From Sphagnum magellanicum (taxonomy: Eukaryota; Streptophyta; Sphagnopsida; Sphagnales; Sphagnaceae), in the NCBI GenBank assembly GCA_021904315.1, contig CM038916.1:3658001-3722000 (forward strand): DNA of 64,000 nucleotides. The letters are read 5' to 3'. Shown one piece after another: positions 9,991-23,300 of the stretch; within the stretch, counting starts at the first letter, position 1, and each line of letters starts with the position of its first letter. The notes under the pieces are model-generated. The model saw nothing but the letters and a program-made list of their open reading frames with translations, searched no databases and was not told the DNA's origin. A program made the translations under genes and the position numbers.

Positions 9991-12214
9991 TTGAAGATGG
10001 TCTTGTTGAGGAAAATACAAAGATGATTGTTGGTTTTAACTTATTTGAAGAAAATTGAAATAGCATTTGTGGTAGCAAATAATTCAATGCTAAAAATAGA
10101 GGTAAACCTATCCATATTTTGCTTTTGTGTTGCTTTAATGTCGCGGTAGAAGCTTTTTTGGTGCTTTGATTTGAAGAATTGATTTAGTTGGTTTTTGTCT
10201 TTTTTGGGTCTACCTTACAAATGGAAAGGTTTCAATGTGTGTAGATGGGCACCATGATGGACTTCTCAAAGGCATGGAATGGCTCAATGATGAAATGGTT
10301 TAGAATTTAAAGTGAAAGAATTTGCTACCACTTTTTGAGCAATTGGCCATGGGCTATTTTAATTATGTACGCCTTGAAATATCTATCCTAGTATGGTGCC
10401 AATTTTATGAAGCTAGACCCAATCTAAGAGCATTTCCACTCTATGTTGACTCTATAATTCAAGGAAAATTTATAATTTAAACTAAGGAGATTGTAAATTT
10501 TAGTTCAACATTGCAAGCTTGCACATGTAATACTTTAGTCGTTTACAATTTTTGCTTCGGTTCAATGAGGGTTTCACACAACATTAATGAAGGACTATGA
10601 TGGTTTTGAATATAGTTTTGCCAATATGCATGCTCAGGTTTATGTTTGAAAGGCATCTCACTTATTCAAATTATGTGCACACCTCAAAGGCTTAATTTTA
10701 CAAAGAAAAAAAACAAACTTGGATTGTAGAAGCTTTATATACTGCCCTATTCATTGGTTTGAACCTATCTCTTCCAAGCCTGACTATTTCACTTCTGTCC
10801 TCTACCCACTTACATGAAAATGCACATGCTCATATGCCTTTTTTCCCATGCTATCTATATTAAAATAATTTAATAACTTGCCTTTGTAAAATTTAACCAA
10901 ATAACTCCCCTTAACCACCTACATGGACATGAAAAAATATAATATAATCCTTCATAAATAATGATGAACTATTGGGAACCATATGAAAACATATAGAGAA
11001 AAAACGATGTCTTGGAAGGGCAAGGGTTTTAGTTGACAACATGGTTGAAACTATTTTTTAAATTAATATCAAAATTTAACATATGCATGATTTTATTTTT
11101 TTAATAAAAAATATATATTGATTCAAAATCTAAAATGTGTGCATTTCATTTTCTTTTGGTTTTCCTTACATTGATGAACTTGTTTCTAGATAGAAATTTG
11201 ATTTAATGTACCCCAATGAAATGAGGGTTGACAAGCTTTTGAACAATTTAACCCAATCAACTTATAGTTGCCATTATGGTTGCAAAAAACACTTTGTTCA
11301 ATCACAACACCAATGAAAACCAGTGTTGAATAGTTTTAGGTTTTCAAAAGCAAGCTAATGTGAACTAGAACCCACATTGATACTTTCACTCTGTTTTAGT
11401 AAGGACTCTTATGGTGCATTCACGCTTGATGTTAAGTAAATGTTAAATGAAATATAGGTGGCATCCTAGGTGGCACACAATGTTAAGTGGGCGATAATTT
11501 AATGTTAAGTGAATGTTAACTTAAAATAAAACATTCATGATAATTAAGTAGGTGTAAGTCCTAAGTGACTAGCATGGTGTCAGGGGATTAAACACTAGAG
11601 TCCTTAACACCAATTGTGAATGCACCTTTAATGGCCATATTAAGCCCAAAAAATGTTAGATTTGAACTCAGGCATCAAATATTTATAATATTTATAAATA
11701 ATTTAAATGAATTTTGGTCATGGAAAACCCAAGGTTGGCTAAATCCAGTTGATGGTTCTTAAGGTTTTTTCACAAGGTCTAGATCTTTGGTTTAAGTATT
11801 GATTACAGTCATAGGTTTACGTAGGACTTAGGGTCACACTTATGCAATGCAATGGAAGAGGTAACTTGTTAATATAATTTTAGCATTAAAAAAGTTTCGT
11901 AACAATTAATAGTCACTCTTGTCAAAATTTTAAGTTATTTAACACCTCTTTATAATTTTTATTGAAATTTAAACAAAAAGTTCTAAATTTTGATCAAACA
12001 TTTTATTTTGATGATTATCACTTAATAAATGCTTCAAGTAAAGCATTATTACTACTACTATTGTTCAATAAAATTCCAAATTCAAAACATTTAGTTTTTT
12101 ACAAGCAAGCATTTATGCATACTTAAACTTGAATTTTGAGTTTCAATATGTATTAGGTTGCTTGTAGTGGGCATCTAGTATCTTCCATATTCACATGGAA
12201 AATGATTCAACAAG

Positions 12215-12252
<38 letters not shown>

Positions 12253-13077
12253 AGTTACAAAAGTTGATACTCTTGAAATTATAAGGTTGGCTAACATGTG
12301 AGTTTTTTAAACTTTGGGTTTGCATTTATGGGTTTAGGTTCCTTTTGAGATAATTTGTGTTGGGTTAATCAGGGTTGATTTGTGTTGAGATTTTGAGAGA
12401 GCAAACAAAAATCCTTTTTTTTTTTCCCCTTTCTTGTGGGACTTTTGAGAGTGAATTTTGAAGATTTCAAGGTGTGGGAATGGATATGTGGAAAATGGAA
12501 ACATATAAGAAATTTGACCTTCCAAGAGTTTGTTTACCATTTTGCAAGGTGACTTTCCAAATTACAATTTGTTTCATGATGTATGTTTTGTTGAATTCAA
12601 TTTGAATTATGTTGGATCCAATTTCTTCTACCTAGGATAGGTGCTTAACCTTGACTATATTTGAGTAACATTTCTTTAATGTGTGCGCATGACAATTGAG
12701 GTGCTTGGTGTATGAATCCAAAATGTGAACTTCAATAAGCAATGCTCAAGTTTTCACATGTGATTTCACAACCTTTGTTTTGTCATTTTGCTTGAATCAA
12801 TTTCACATGTTCTCTTTGTAATGATTGGGACCAATAATTTGACCACCCATTTCATAAAAAGGATATAAATTTCCAAATGAGCAACTACCTAACATAACAA
12901 GGTGAAAAACTGACCTTCACATATAGTCCAAAATAATATTAACTCCAATTAAATTGTGTAACTAATCTGAAATCACTAAGGGGGAAAATAACTACAAATT
13001 GTAAAAGATTTTTTTCCCTTTAACTTACTCAAGTTGAACTCTTATATACTAAAGTTATCTGGAAAGCCACCCTCTCT
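9991..13077. other. AT-rich non-genic DNA with a GA microsatellite
   Basis: About 3 kb with no supportable gene. A (GA)n tract of about 30 bp lies near 12216-12248. 11400-11640 has repeated AATGTTAAGT words in a short degenerate repeat. Reading frames are short and interrupted. Confidence 0.4.
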
Positions 13078-13415
13078 TTCACCCCCTATCCTCTCTGCTT
13101 TCATCCCTTATCCCCTCTTTTAGTGGTATCCACAGAGTAAGGAAATTTTATTATTAGCCTCAATATGAAATGCTAAAACTCAACATTTAATGCACAAGGT
13201 TCGAGAGTAATTATAATAATTGTACAAATAGGAGCAATGAAAATATATGTAGTAATAGTGAAAAAAGGAAAGAGGGGATGAAACTCATATTACCACCAAA
13301 ATTGTTCGAAAAACTAGTTTGGGTCCCAATTATTTTGTTTTGAAAATTTTCATTCTTAGTTATACATTTGATTCCCTATTATGCCAAAACTGGCCGTTCT
13401 CGCTGGCCGGAGTGA
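13078..13415 (+). repeat. Dispersed repeat family A, copy 1
   Basis: Starts TTTCACCCCCTATCC and ends near AACTGGCCGTTCTCGC. It is a diverged direct copy of 53888-54215. Shared words include ATTTAATGCACAAGGTT, AAACTAGTTTGGGTCCCA and CTATTATGCC/CTACTATGCC. The two differ mostly by C/T and G/A changes, and this copy is the more AT-rich. No coding capacity; element class unknown. Confidence 0.7.
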
Positions 13416-13889
13416 CCTAGCCCCCATGACTACACCAGTTCTATTTGGGATGAACTCAAGTTCATCCCAATTATTGGATCTACTATAAGCATTGAGGTTG
13501 GGTCAATTCATTTTGTTTTCCCCTCACTTATTTCAAGGCTACCCATAAAAAAAATCTATTTTACTCCCCAAGCATTTCAAACCCCAATTACCTACCTCCG
13601 CCCCACCAAAAACCCTAAACCTTGCCATCATTCAAGAGCAAAAGTGATGCTGCAAAAGACAATGCTATATAAGCAATGTTGAAGTGCTGTTGCAAAAAAT
13701 AATGTTGCAAAGGCGGTGTTGAAGCAATGCTGTAGAAGCAGTGTTGAAGCGATGTTGCAGAAGATGTTTTTAGGGTGGTGTTGTAAAAAACGCTCCTCCA
13801 AAAAATAACTAGTGCATTTGTGGCAAGTAAGTGTACATTAACCTTTTTTTTCTTTGCTTCTTTTTCACTCTTGTTTTTTTTCTTAGATG
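13416..13889. other. Unassigned, with a degenerate GAAGCAATGTTGCA simple repeat
   Basis: Between about 13640 and 13790 the words GCAATGTTGAAG, GCTGTTGCAAAA and GCGATGTTGCAGAAG recur at irregular spacing, a degenerate short tandem repeat. The rest has no readable gene. Confidence 0.35.
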
Positions 13890-14300
13890 TAGCAGATGAT
13901 GGCGAGCTTGTTTAGCTCATCGTCATCTTCTGCACATGAGAAAAAAACTAAGAAATGACAACAAGCCTCTCGGCTCACCATCATCTTCTGCACCTAAAAA
14001 AAAAACTAAATAATGATGATGAGCCTCCCAACTCGTTGTCATTTGCTACAGTTGAGAAAAAAAACAAGGAGATGACGATGAGCTAGGGAAGCTCGTTGTC
14101 ATTTGCCACACTTGAGAAAAAAAACAAAGAAATGACAACGAACTAGGGAGGCTCGTCGTCATCTGTTACACCTGAGAAAAAAATCAAAGAAATGACAACA
14201 AGCCAGGGAGGTTCGCTGTCATTTGCTACACCTAAGAAAATACAAAAGATTACAACGAGCTGGGAGGCTCTCGATTCATTGTCATCTCCTAGGTTTTTTT
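13890..14300. repeat. 60-bp satellite with a hairpin in each unit
   Basis: An exact 60-bp period is seen at 14041, 14101, 14161 and 14221 (ATTTGCTACA/ATCTGTTACA, then TGAGAAAAAAA). Each unit holds an imperfect palindrome: ATGACAACGAGC-like text, a short spacer (AGGGAGG), then GCTCGTTGTCAT-like text. Every unit could therefore fold into a stem of about 10-12 bp. Earlier units from 13890 are more diverged. Confidence 0.75.
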
Positions 14301-15257
14301 TCAAGTGTGAGTTCATTGGCTGCATCACCACCTGATGCATCTCTTAGGTTTTTTCTCAACTATGAGCTCATTGACTACATCACCACTTGATGCATCTCTT
14401 GGGTTTTTGTGATCTCACTGGTTGCATCACCACATGATGCATCTCCTGGGTTTTTGTGATCTCACTGGTTGCATCACCACATGATGCTTCATTACTGTAC
14501 CTTCTTATACGTGGGGATGTCAGCACCCCTTGACAAATGCAAAGGTAATGAGGAAAGGGGCAGTGAGGTATACAACATTTGGATAGGTTCTTGGCCAAAA
14601 GGAACTACACTAGTGATGTTAGCTGGAGTTTCTTGTGTGTGTTGGAAATTCATATTATACAATTTGTAAATGGGCATAATACAGATGATGGCGAACGTCC
14701 CTGGCTCATCATCATTTCTTTGTTTTTTTCTTAGATGTAACAAATGACGGTGAGCTCCCTTGGCTCATTGTCATCTATTTGTTTTTTTTATCAAGTGTAG
14801 CAAATGATGGTGAGCCGGGAGGCTTGTTGTCATTTCTTAGTTAGTTTCTCAGGTGTAGAAGATGACGATGAGCCTCCCAACTCGTCATTGTCTCTTGGTT
14901 TTTTTCTTCAAATGGAAAAGATGATTACAAACTAGGAGGCTCCCAGCTCATTGTCATCTCCTGGGTTTTTTCTCAAGTGTGAGTTCACTAACTACATCAC
15001 CACCTAATGCATCATTATTATATTCCTTCCTGTACGTGGGGATGTCACCACCCCTTGACAAACGCAAAGGTAAGGAGGAAAGGGGCTGTGTGGTATACAA
15101 CATTTGGACGAGCTCTTGGCCAAAAAGAACCACACTAATGATGTTGGTTAGAATTTTTTGTGTGTTGGAAAATTTTTTTATTCAATTTCTAAATGGGCAC
15201 AATACATTTGACAAATTTTCAGAGATTTTGAGAATACTTGAACTAGTGACTTTATAA
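14300..15257. repeat. Large duplicated unit (about 517 bp) containing the hairpin satellite
   Basis: A block of about 200 bp at 14490-14690 recurs at 15007-15207. Both contain a TACGTGGGGATGTC word, CACCCCTTGACAAA, then GTATACAACATTTGGA. Between and before the two blocks lie more copies of the 60-bp hairpin satellite (14690-14960). A 47-bp repeat (GATCTCACTGGTTGCATCAC) occurs twice at 14411-14505. The whole reads as a higher-order repeat of satellite plus unique spacer. Confidence 0.65.
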
Positions 15258-16640
15258 ATGAGTGCATGCAATACATTAAACAATTCACTCTTTTTTTGAG
15301 GAGGCCTTGGGCTTTATTCAAAAATACTAGCATGTGGTGAGGCCATGTTGCCTCATGTGTTCTCATTGTAATTATTGCTTTGTGGTGAGGCCACATTGCC
15401 TTGAGTTCTTGCATTGCTTGCACAAGCTCACAATGTTATGTTTGGACTACTCCTATTTTGTTTTTCTACTTTGACTTGCAAAATGTATTTGCCCATTATG
15501 TTTTGGTGATCTTTGAAAATTTTGGCTTATTTTCATATTATTTGTTGTGGAAATTCTTGAGAATTTTAGGAGGATAGGTGTTCTCTGTGGCACATCTTCT
15601 AGTGGCTTTTAGTAAAAACATAAATAATTAGTTAATATAGCCAAATAATTATAATAAAAATAAATTTATTAATATAACTTTATGATTTTTATATTAATTC
15701 AATTCAATTATAATGAAATATAGTTACAATAATTAAATTTTATAATTAGATTATATTAATTAATTTTAATCAAAAATAAAACTTCTAAAGTTGGAAAAAA
15801 TAAGTTACTATCCCTTTATATATGTTGTTTGCAATTGTTTATTTAAGGGAGCTTGAAGTTCTTGGGTAGTGGTGGTAATCGTTATTGTTGGGGAAATTCA
15901 AGCTTTTGTTTTTATTTTTTGGATTGATTGTTGTTTAAGGATTTGAGTGTTTTTGTTGTAGGATGGCATGTCCTCGGAAGAAACTTAAACACCAAGGAAA
16001 GGTGACTGCCGATAATCAACAAGTGAATGTTGTAGCAAATGAAAAGGAAATTGAAGTGGAACAAAGAATTATCATATGTATTCCTATTTTTGAAAGTAAA
16101 CCTTAATCCCACTCCTATTCTTGAAAGTAAATTTGTTGTGATGGATGATACATTTCACATGATAGGGTTTAAAAGAATGCAATGCAGCACATTACAAATA
16201 AAAAATCCCAATCCAAACCTTAAACCCCATCTTCATTCTTTATTTGAAAATGGGGATGGGGTATTTTTTTGCCCAATTTTTTCCAAGCAATATTTTCATT
16301 GTTTGAAGGTTTTAATTGCTAGCCTATTTGTAATGCCCTCCTTGTATTTAGTGTTTATTTGTTAGTTTGTAATACCTTCATATTTTTAAAGTTCTTTTGC
16401 TAGTTTATTTGCAATACCTTGTGTAGGGTTTTCTTGCTGGTTTATTTGTAATACCTTCATATTTTGTAAGTTTTTATTGTTAGTTTGTTTGCAATATTTT
16501 CATCATTTTTAAGGATTATATTCTAGTTTGATTTTGAATGTTATTCTTGTAGGGGCTTTGATGGTTTCACATGAAAGTGATCAAGTAGAAATACCACCAA
16601 ATCATGCAATGGAAGATGTAGATTAGGTGCATGAAGGGTC
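15258..16640. other. AT-rich DNA; weak open segment at 15962-16110
   Basis: No gene is recognised. A frame from the ATG at 15962 encodes a basic start (MACPRKKLKHQGKV) followed by an acidic, Gln/Glu-rich segment. A second short open piece at 16565-16626 ends in TAG. Because 25411-25803 is another open piece beyond the GC-rich block, these might be parts of one older element split by the LINE, but nothing joins them firmly. Confidence 0.25.
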
Positions 16641-17216
16641 AAGGTGGAAGTGCAATATCAATGTCTGCACCAACGCTTATGCGCTAAATGGTTACTTTGT
16701 CAACATTTGGACAACAAACATAAGCTTCACATGGGGGTAGGCAAATCTTGTGTTGGGGAACCAAGGTTGATGCACTCCCAACTCCTTAAAGGACCCAAAT
16801 GTGGGTCCAAATGGAACACAACAGAAGAGGGAGGAGTCGGAGCACGCTCCCTAACTCACAACACTTTGAGGGGTAGAGGGGCGTGTTGGAGCTCTGGGAT
16901 GGGACTAGGAAGAGTTGACAAGCTTCACTCACTCACACAGGCCTGCACACAACCCACACAAAGTGGTTAGTGCATAGTTGGAGCACCCTTGGTGCTAGGA
17001 TGAGCCATGGGCAACACGGAGACACAAGATTCACCACAGCCCGGACTTGGGGGAAGCCACCACCTTCCCCCCTTATAGTATACTCTATGGCTGGCCACGG
17101 CAACGGTTCTATTCGCAATGAGCTCCTCGTTCCCTGAGAGTGCATCAGAGAGCCCCCCCCCTCCATAGCTCCTTTTTAAAAAAAAATTGTGTTTTCTGTG
17201 TAGTTCCATAGCGGCG

Positions 17217-20200
17217 ATGATGAATCTCTCCTCTAATTCAAAAGGGCAAAGAGATACCAAGTTGAATGAGTACCGCCAAGTTGCTGATAGAGTCCGGGGA
17301 GCCAGATGTCGTGATCGTCAAGAAATCGGCAAACGCAGAAGCAGCAAGCCAATTCACAACAACGATGGCGACAACATCTTCATCTCCCCAACTCCAGGCA
17401 TCGGCGGTAATCCTTCAACAAGGGGCCTCTTTTCCCTGCCGGTGCAAGATCCCGATTTGAACTCCCACGAGACAAGCGCCTTCCTACCGGGAAGCATTCA
17501 TCTCTGGGACAAAAACTTGACTGATCAAGCTTCGGCGCCCTCAGTCACTCCGAAGGAGCAGACGGAGTACTTGAAGGGAAGAGGAGAAGTTCGAAGAAAC
17601 CAATCGCGTAGCGATGGTCAAATGGGCGAGCCCTTTTCTCAACGTTTACTCTCGTCGGAAATCCCAGAGGAGGAGCAGGTGCAATGCGGAAAGCGCCTAG
17701 CCAAGCCGAAAGGAACGGGAGAAGCTCCGGAAAGTCAACCGCTTAGTGATGGCAAAACAAACGATTCCAGCTCTCAACGGCTACTTTTGTCAGAAGCTCC
17801 AAATGAGGAGATGGCGCAAGTTGACAAGAGTACGACTGAGCTCTCTAAACGCAGACATCTCTCCTAGGTACCTCAAAACTTTTCCCCTTTCCTTTCAGGC
17901 TCAGTAACTTTCTCTGACACCACCAAGAGGAAAGCCGGACACGCGGTACCAAGCGCAGAAGCTTCGGAAGCTCCGGAAGCTTTAGGTGCAAAGAACGCTT
18001 AGAAAAAACAAACGACTCCCCACGTGAGGGAACAACCTCCTACATCTCTGGATGCATTCCCAGGCAACGGGACAGGTGCATCCTCCCCCTCGGGGGAGGA
18101 TACCCAAGGCCCATCGCCAGTAGACTATAATCTAGAGTTAGAAGCGGAATTCCCGCTTGCGATGGTGATCGAGATGCAAAAAAACGCGGCTCTAAGAGCA
18201 CGCAAAACAGTGATCGGAAGAACTCTGGCATGCAGAGCTTCTTTCAAGGACCTTCAGGACTGCCTAAAGTTCCATCTCCTAGCGCCCTTCTTAACGATCA
18301 CCTTGCTTACACGAGGATACTTTGAGATTCTCTTCGAAAAAGAGGAAGGGGCTAGAGCGACAAGGAAGCTTGCAGCAGTAAAATGGAGTGGCTGGGCCCT
18401 TTCATTCTCGAGATACTCAGCGCTCTTCAGACCCAATGAGCACGACGCGGAAAAATTCCTCACGCACTCCATCAAAGTGCAATTTCCGGATCTTCATGTC
18501 CAGCTCCGCACAAAAAAGGCTCTAACTACCATGGCCAGTAGCATTGGGGATGTTCTCGATATAGAATCCCCGGATTCCTAAAGGGACTAGCGGGGCCCAT
18601 GGTTACGATAAAGGTTAAGGATATAGCAAGCTGGCAGGATTTATCCGAATTCCATCCATGGCCGAAGGCGCCAGACCTAGAAACACAACAGCCCAGAGGA
18701 TTTTCTACTCGGGGTTGCCGAACCAATGCAGGAAATGTAGGAAATTTGGGCACCTTGCCAAGATCTGCCCCCTAAACAGGTCCCCAACACAAGGCGGCAA
18801 CATCCCTACCAAAACTCCCCTCGAATGGCGAAAGAAGAACAATCAGAAGGAAAACACTAGCGCGAAGTGCTGGAGCATAGACAAAATCAAAAGGACAACG
18901 AACCAACAAGACAACGATGAAATTCGTTCAGGCAAAGGAGACCCAAACAAAACTAAGAACATGAACGGAAGGCCGCATGGCTCCGACAAACTCCAATGCG
19001 CGGTCAGCAAAAATCTTGCAACCAGCGGAGAAGCGAAAAAGATGAAGAAGCTAGCCCCCCCCCCACTTATACACCCGGGCCAGATCAGAAGATGTCTGAG
19101 TGCATCGCCTCACCGCCACATAGACTGAATGGAAAGCACCAAGGCATCTCTATCCTCCCAACTCAGGAATTCACTCCGAGGACCAGATTGTCTTTCGCGA
19201 CCTCAAATGTGGCAAATTCCCCGGTGAATGAGAACATAGCAAACTCAAACCCATTCGTAGGAAACATTGGGGAAACGGTTAGAACAGAGGTCCTACAGAA
19301 ATGGTTTGAGGACCTCGGGGAAGGATGGACCTTCCAAGGCAAAAAAAATTGCCCATTAGGATACTCTCCCCTCGGCAGGATCTAGCTTAGACCCCCACTC
19401 ACTCCCCCCAACCGACATCCATGCCGGGTGGAAAGAGAGGACAAACACACTCTGAACTATACCACTCCTACTGTGAGTCACTAGGAATCTTAATACCCGT
19501 AGACCAGGAATTTGTAAAGCAAGGATCTAGCCAGTCCTTTCACGAGAAAAGGATGAGCGAAAACAGATCCTGGTACACACGAGAAATCAAACACCACCGG
19601 ACCTTCCACTTAGCATCAGAGTGACATGCCCTTCGCAGGAAAGGTGGTCTCAAGTTTCCGCTCGAGAAGACTTAGTCCTCTATGTGGAAGCCAAATTAAA
19701 GGAGAAGATTCTTAGATATAAAATGGCGGTCAAAGACAATCTCTAATTGGAATGGTGCTGGCAAGCAGAACCGGGCAAAGGGGGGATGGAGTGCACCATC
19801 CTCGCCCACATATGGACCAGCTCCAGCGTATTCAGTGTACAAAACAAACGACACCTCCACTGGAAGGAAGTTGAGACTATCTCGACCATGAACAATGACA
19901 CGGGGGGCACGGTGGTGGCACATAACTTGCTCCTCAAAAGGGACCCTTCAAGCATAGATCACGTTGCCTACAAACACAAGATGGCGAGCATCCTGGCCTC
20001 CCCACAGGCTACCAGGAAGAAGAAATACATAAAGCTAGAGTTGGGAAGTGTAGAGACCAGCTTCCCGGCGGGGGGTAACCCCTTCCAATACTCAAAGACC
20101 GCGAGAGGCACCACCCAACATAACTCAAAACCTAACAAAGGGAATGAAGGAAACGTAGGTACAGAAACATCCCCTACATCATCTCCTACATTACCTACTC

Positions 20201-20316
20201 CTCCTACATCCGGGCTGGGGGGAGGTACCACCCAACACTATTCAGAGCTTGACCAAGGCCACCACTTGGGATCGATCGACTGGCAAGCCGCCCTAGCATG
20301 CCCGACTCATGTCTAA
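17217..20316 (+). pseudogene. LINE ORF1 (RNA-binding, CCHC zinc knuckle), broken
   Basis: The first ATG pair is at 17217. The first 215 or so codons are polar and rich in Ser, Gln and Glu. After TAG codons at 17865 and 18000, the frame runs to 18581 through a segment (about 18120-18560) resembling the DUF4283 domain of plant L1 ORF1 proteins (RTLACRASFKDLQDCLKFHL, ALSFSRYSALFRP). Two frame changes near 18580 and 18660 lead to a CCHC knuckle, CRKCRKFGHLAKIC, at about 18727-18770. Further broken frames reach 20316. Its last open part (19747-20316) ends TAA inside ATGTCTAA, overlapping the ORF2 start by 8 nt. ORF1 should bind element RNA. At about 3.1 kb it is long for a plant LINE ORF1. Confidence 0.75.
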
Positions 20317-23300
20317 ACGACCGCTCACAATTGTGTCCTTCAACGTTAAGGGACTGGGGAAAGATTCAACCAAACAAAAACTCATCAAGACTTGGCTGAC
20401 TTTTCTCCAAAACCCACCACAGATTCTCCTTATCCAGGAACATCATCTGGATAAACAAGATGTAACCAATTCAACAAAGGGGCTAGAGTTTTTGCAAGGG
20501 AAAGCTTTCTGGAACCCGGGAATCCCAATGGGAAATTCCCAACACATCAGTGCCGGGATCGCCATCCTGGTAGACAGAATGACGGCACCACTCATCAAAG
20601 AGGACGGGATCCTAACGGAGGGAAGGGTCCAATACGTCACCCTCCACCTCCCCGACAGCTTTGAGCTATCCATCATCAACACCTATGCGCTAAGAACATC
20701 CAGAGATAGAGCTCCTTTGTGGAAAAGGATTAGCGAGGCTAATCTCACAGCTGACCACATCATAATCAGAGGAGATTTCAACCACCTGGAAGAGGAGGAG
20801 ACCATAGGCAAAGCAGGTGAAAGGAGGATGCATAAGAGAGAGGCAGCCTCCTGGCACCACCTAACCTTGCAAGACGGCCTGATAGACGCATGGACTCTAG
20901 ACAGTTTCAGGAAAATGTCAAAAAAAGAGTACACTTACGACAATGGAAGGAAAGGTTAGGAGTTCGCCGTCTCCCGAATAGATAAATTCCTTGTCTCGCA
21001 AGAGCTGGACTCTAGGGGAGGAAGAATTGAAGCCGCCCCATCCATAAGAAAAATCTCCGACCACTCCCCGCTAGTGTTAACAATTTGGGGACGCATCTTC
21101 GTCCCGCCCACAACTGCTACCTACTTTGACATAGCCCTGTTAAGGGAAGACGCGAGTAGAACAGCCCTCCTAGATGCTTGGAATGACACCCAACCTCCAC
21201 CTAGCCACGACGCAGATTGGCCTGGTTGGTTGGAGGCAGCCACCGAAAAAGTGCTCAAAAGAAATGGCGAACTAGCGAAGGAGAGGAAGCAAGAAAAAGG
21301 GGCTCGAATCAGAGACCTTCAACACAAAACCCGATTGGCGGAAACCTAGTTGTAGAGAGATCCCGAAGACCAATCAGTTAGGAGCATACTTTCGGTGGCG
21401 CAAGGACACTTGGTCGATTCACTACAAAAGCAAGTGGCGCGGAACCACTAGCTTAGCGCATCCACCTGGTTCAAGTACGGTGACACGTGCTCGAAACATT
21501 TTTTTGACTTCCACCGCATCGGAAGGAAACGAACGCTCCTTAAAGAGCTCATAATCAAGGAGGGAGAGATAACGGGCTAGGAGGACCTGGTTCAATACGT
21601 ATGCTCCTTCTACATGCATCTCTACACTTTGGAAGCAAATGCTCCCGGCACTTCGGAAGCCCGGGAAGTTTGCTGGACCAACACCTTAACCCGAGTCTCA
21701 AACGAGACAAACATGGAATTGACCAAAGAGCTCACATTGAAAGAAGTCCAAGATGCCATCTTGGCGATGCCAAAGGGCAAAGCACCAAGATACGATGGCA
21801 TCCCGACCGAATTCTTTTAGGAATTCATAAACAAAATCTCTCCAACCTTGCTCCAAGCATTCTCAGCGATGCTTAGGAATGGAGAAACATCAGAACTGAT
21901 CAACAAGGGGCTCATAACCCTAATCCCCAAATCGAGGGACCATGCCAAACTAGGAAAATGGCGGCCAATTACGTTACTAGGAAGCCTGTACAAGATCCTG
22001 GCCAAAACGCTGGCCAGGAGACTTCAAGTCTTCCTCCCATGTGTAATAAGGCCTGGCCAGACTGGTTTTGTCGAGGGGAGGAGTATCCTTGACAACACCT
22101 TCTTGGCGCAAGAGGCCCAGGATTGGGCAGAGGAGAGTAACCAAGACCTAGTCCTATTGTTCCTAGACTTCGAGAAGGCCTTTGACAGGATTGAATGGAG
22201 CTTCTTATTCGAAGCACTGGCAAAATTCGGATTCTGCCCACAATGAATCTGGTGGGTAGGTTCCCTGTACAGATTAGCCTCGTCGGCCATCAAACTCAAT
22301 GGGGTGGAGGGGAGCACCTTTCCCCTTGCCAAATCGGTGAGGCAAGGATGCCCACTCTCGCCCTACCTCTTCATCCTAGCTACGGATGTGCTAGGTCATA
22401 TGCTAGACGACCATCGCTTCGGGGTGGAAGGCTTAGCCCTCCCGGGAGGAGGAAAAATCATGGACCAGACCTTCGCGGACGACACAACGCTCTATTTGCA
22501 AGGCACGCGTAGCAATATGGAAAGGACCCAAAAAGTCCTAGACATCTTTTGTAAAGCGTCCGGAGCAAAAATAAATTGGAACAAATCGTCTGCGATCTGG
22601 GCTAGCAAAAGAGACAAAGATTGGGAGTGGGGCCGGGAGGTGGGACTCCAGTGGATCCCAAAAGGAAAAGGGGTGAGATACCTGGGAATCCAGGTCGGCT
22701 TCCACCTCCCCCCTGAAGCCAATTTCGACAAGATGTTGTCCGCGCTCAAAGGTAAACTAATTAATTGGAGCACATGTTGCCTCTCACTAGCGGAGAGAAT
22801 TCTGGTGGCGAACCAGGTACTCCTCGCCTCCATGTGGTACTTAGCGGCATCTTAGAATCCGAATCCTAGGATGTGTAGCCAGGTATGTGGAGTGATGAGG
22901 AACTTTATATGGAGCGGAAAAGCCACCAATGCCAGAGTAAAGGTCAAGTGGGAGACCCTGGTCCTCCCGACCTCCCAGGGGGGTTTAGGGATTATTGACC
23001 CGAAAACCCAATTGGAAGCCTTGTTAGCAAAACTCCTCATCAAGGGCCTCGCACCAGGTGGCGAGCCTTGGAAGGAACTCCTGAGGCACAAAGCTAACCA
23101 AATTAGACTTCCGGTCCACGGGCTGGGCCCAAACACGCAAGACATAAACTGGATGTTCGCAGCCACCAAGCTCAAAAGACCCCCAACCTCCCTCTGGAAG
23201 AGCATCCTACACTCCTGGCTGAGCGTGAGATTGGGTCTATGCAAGTCGGAACCGACCAACTTCGCCGAAACGCTCAGATAACCGATATTTGGGAACCCTC

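Noticed and set aside
13890-15257. CRISPR-like array
   Set aside because: Units are contiguous satellite copies without unique spacers, in a plant nuclear context.
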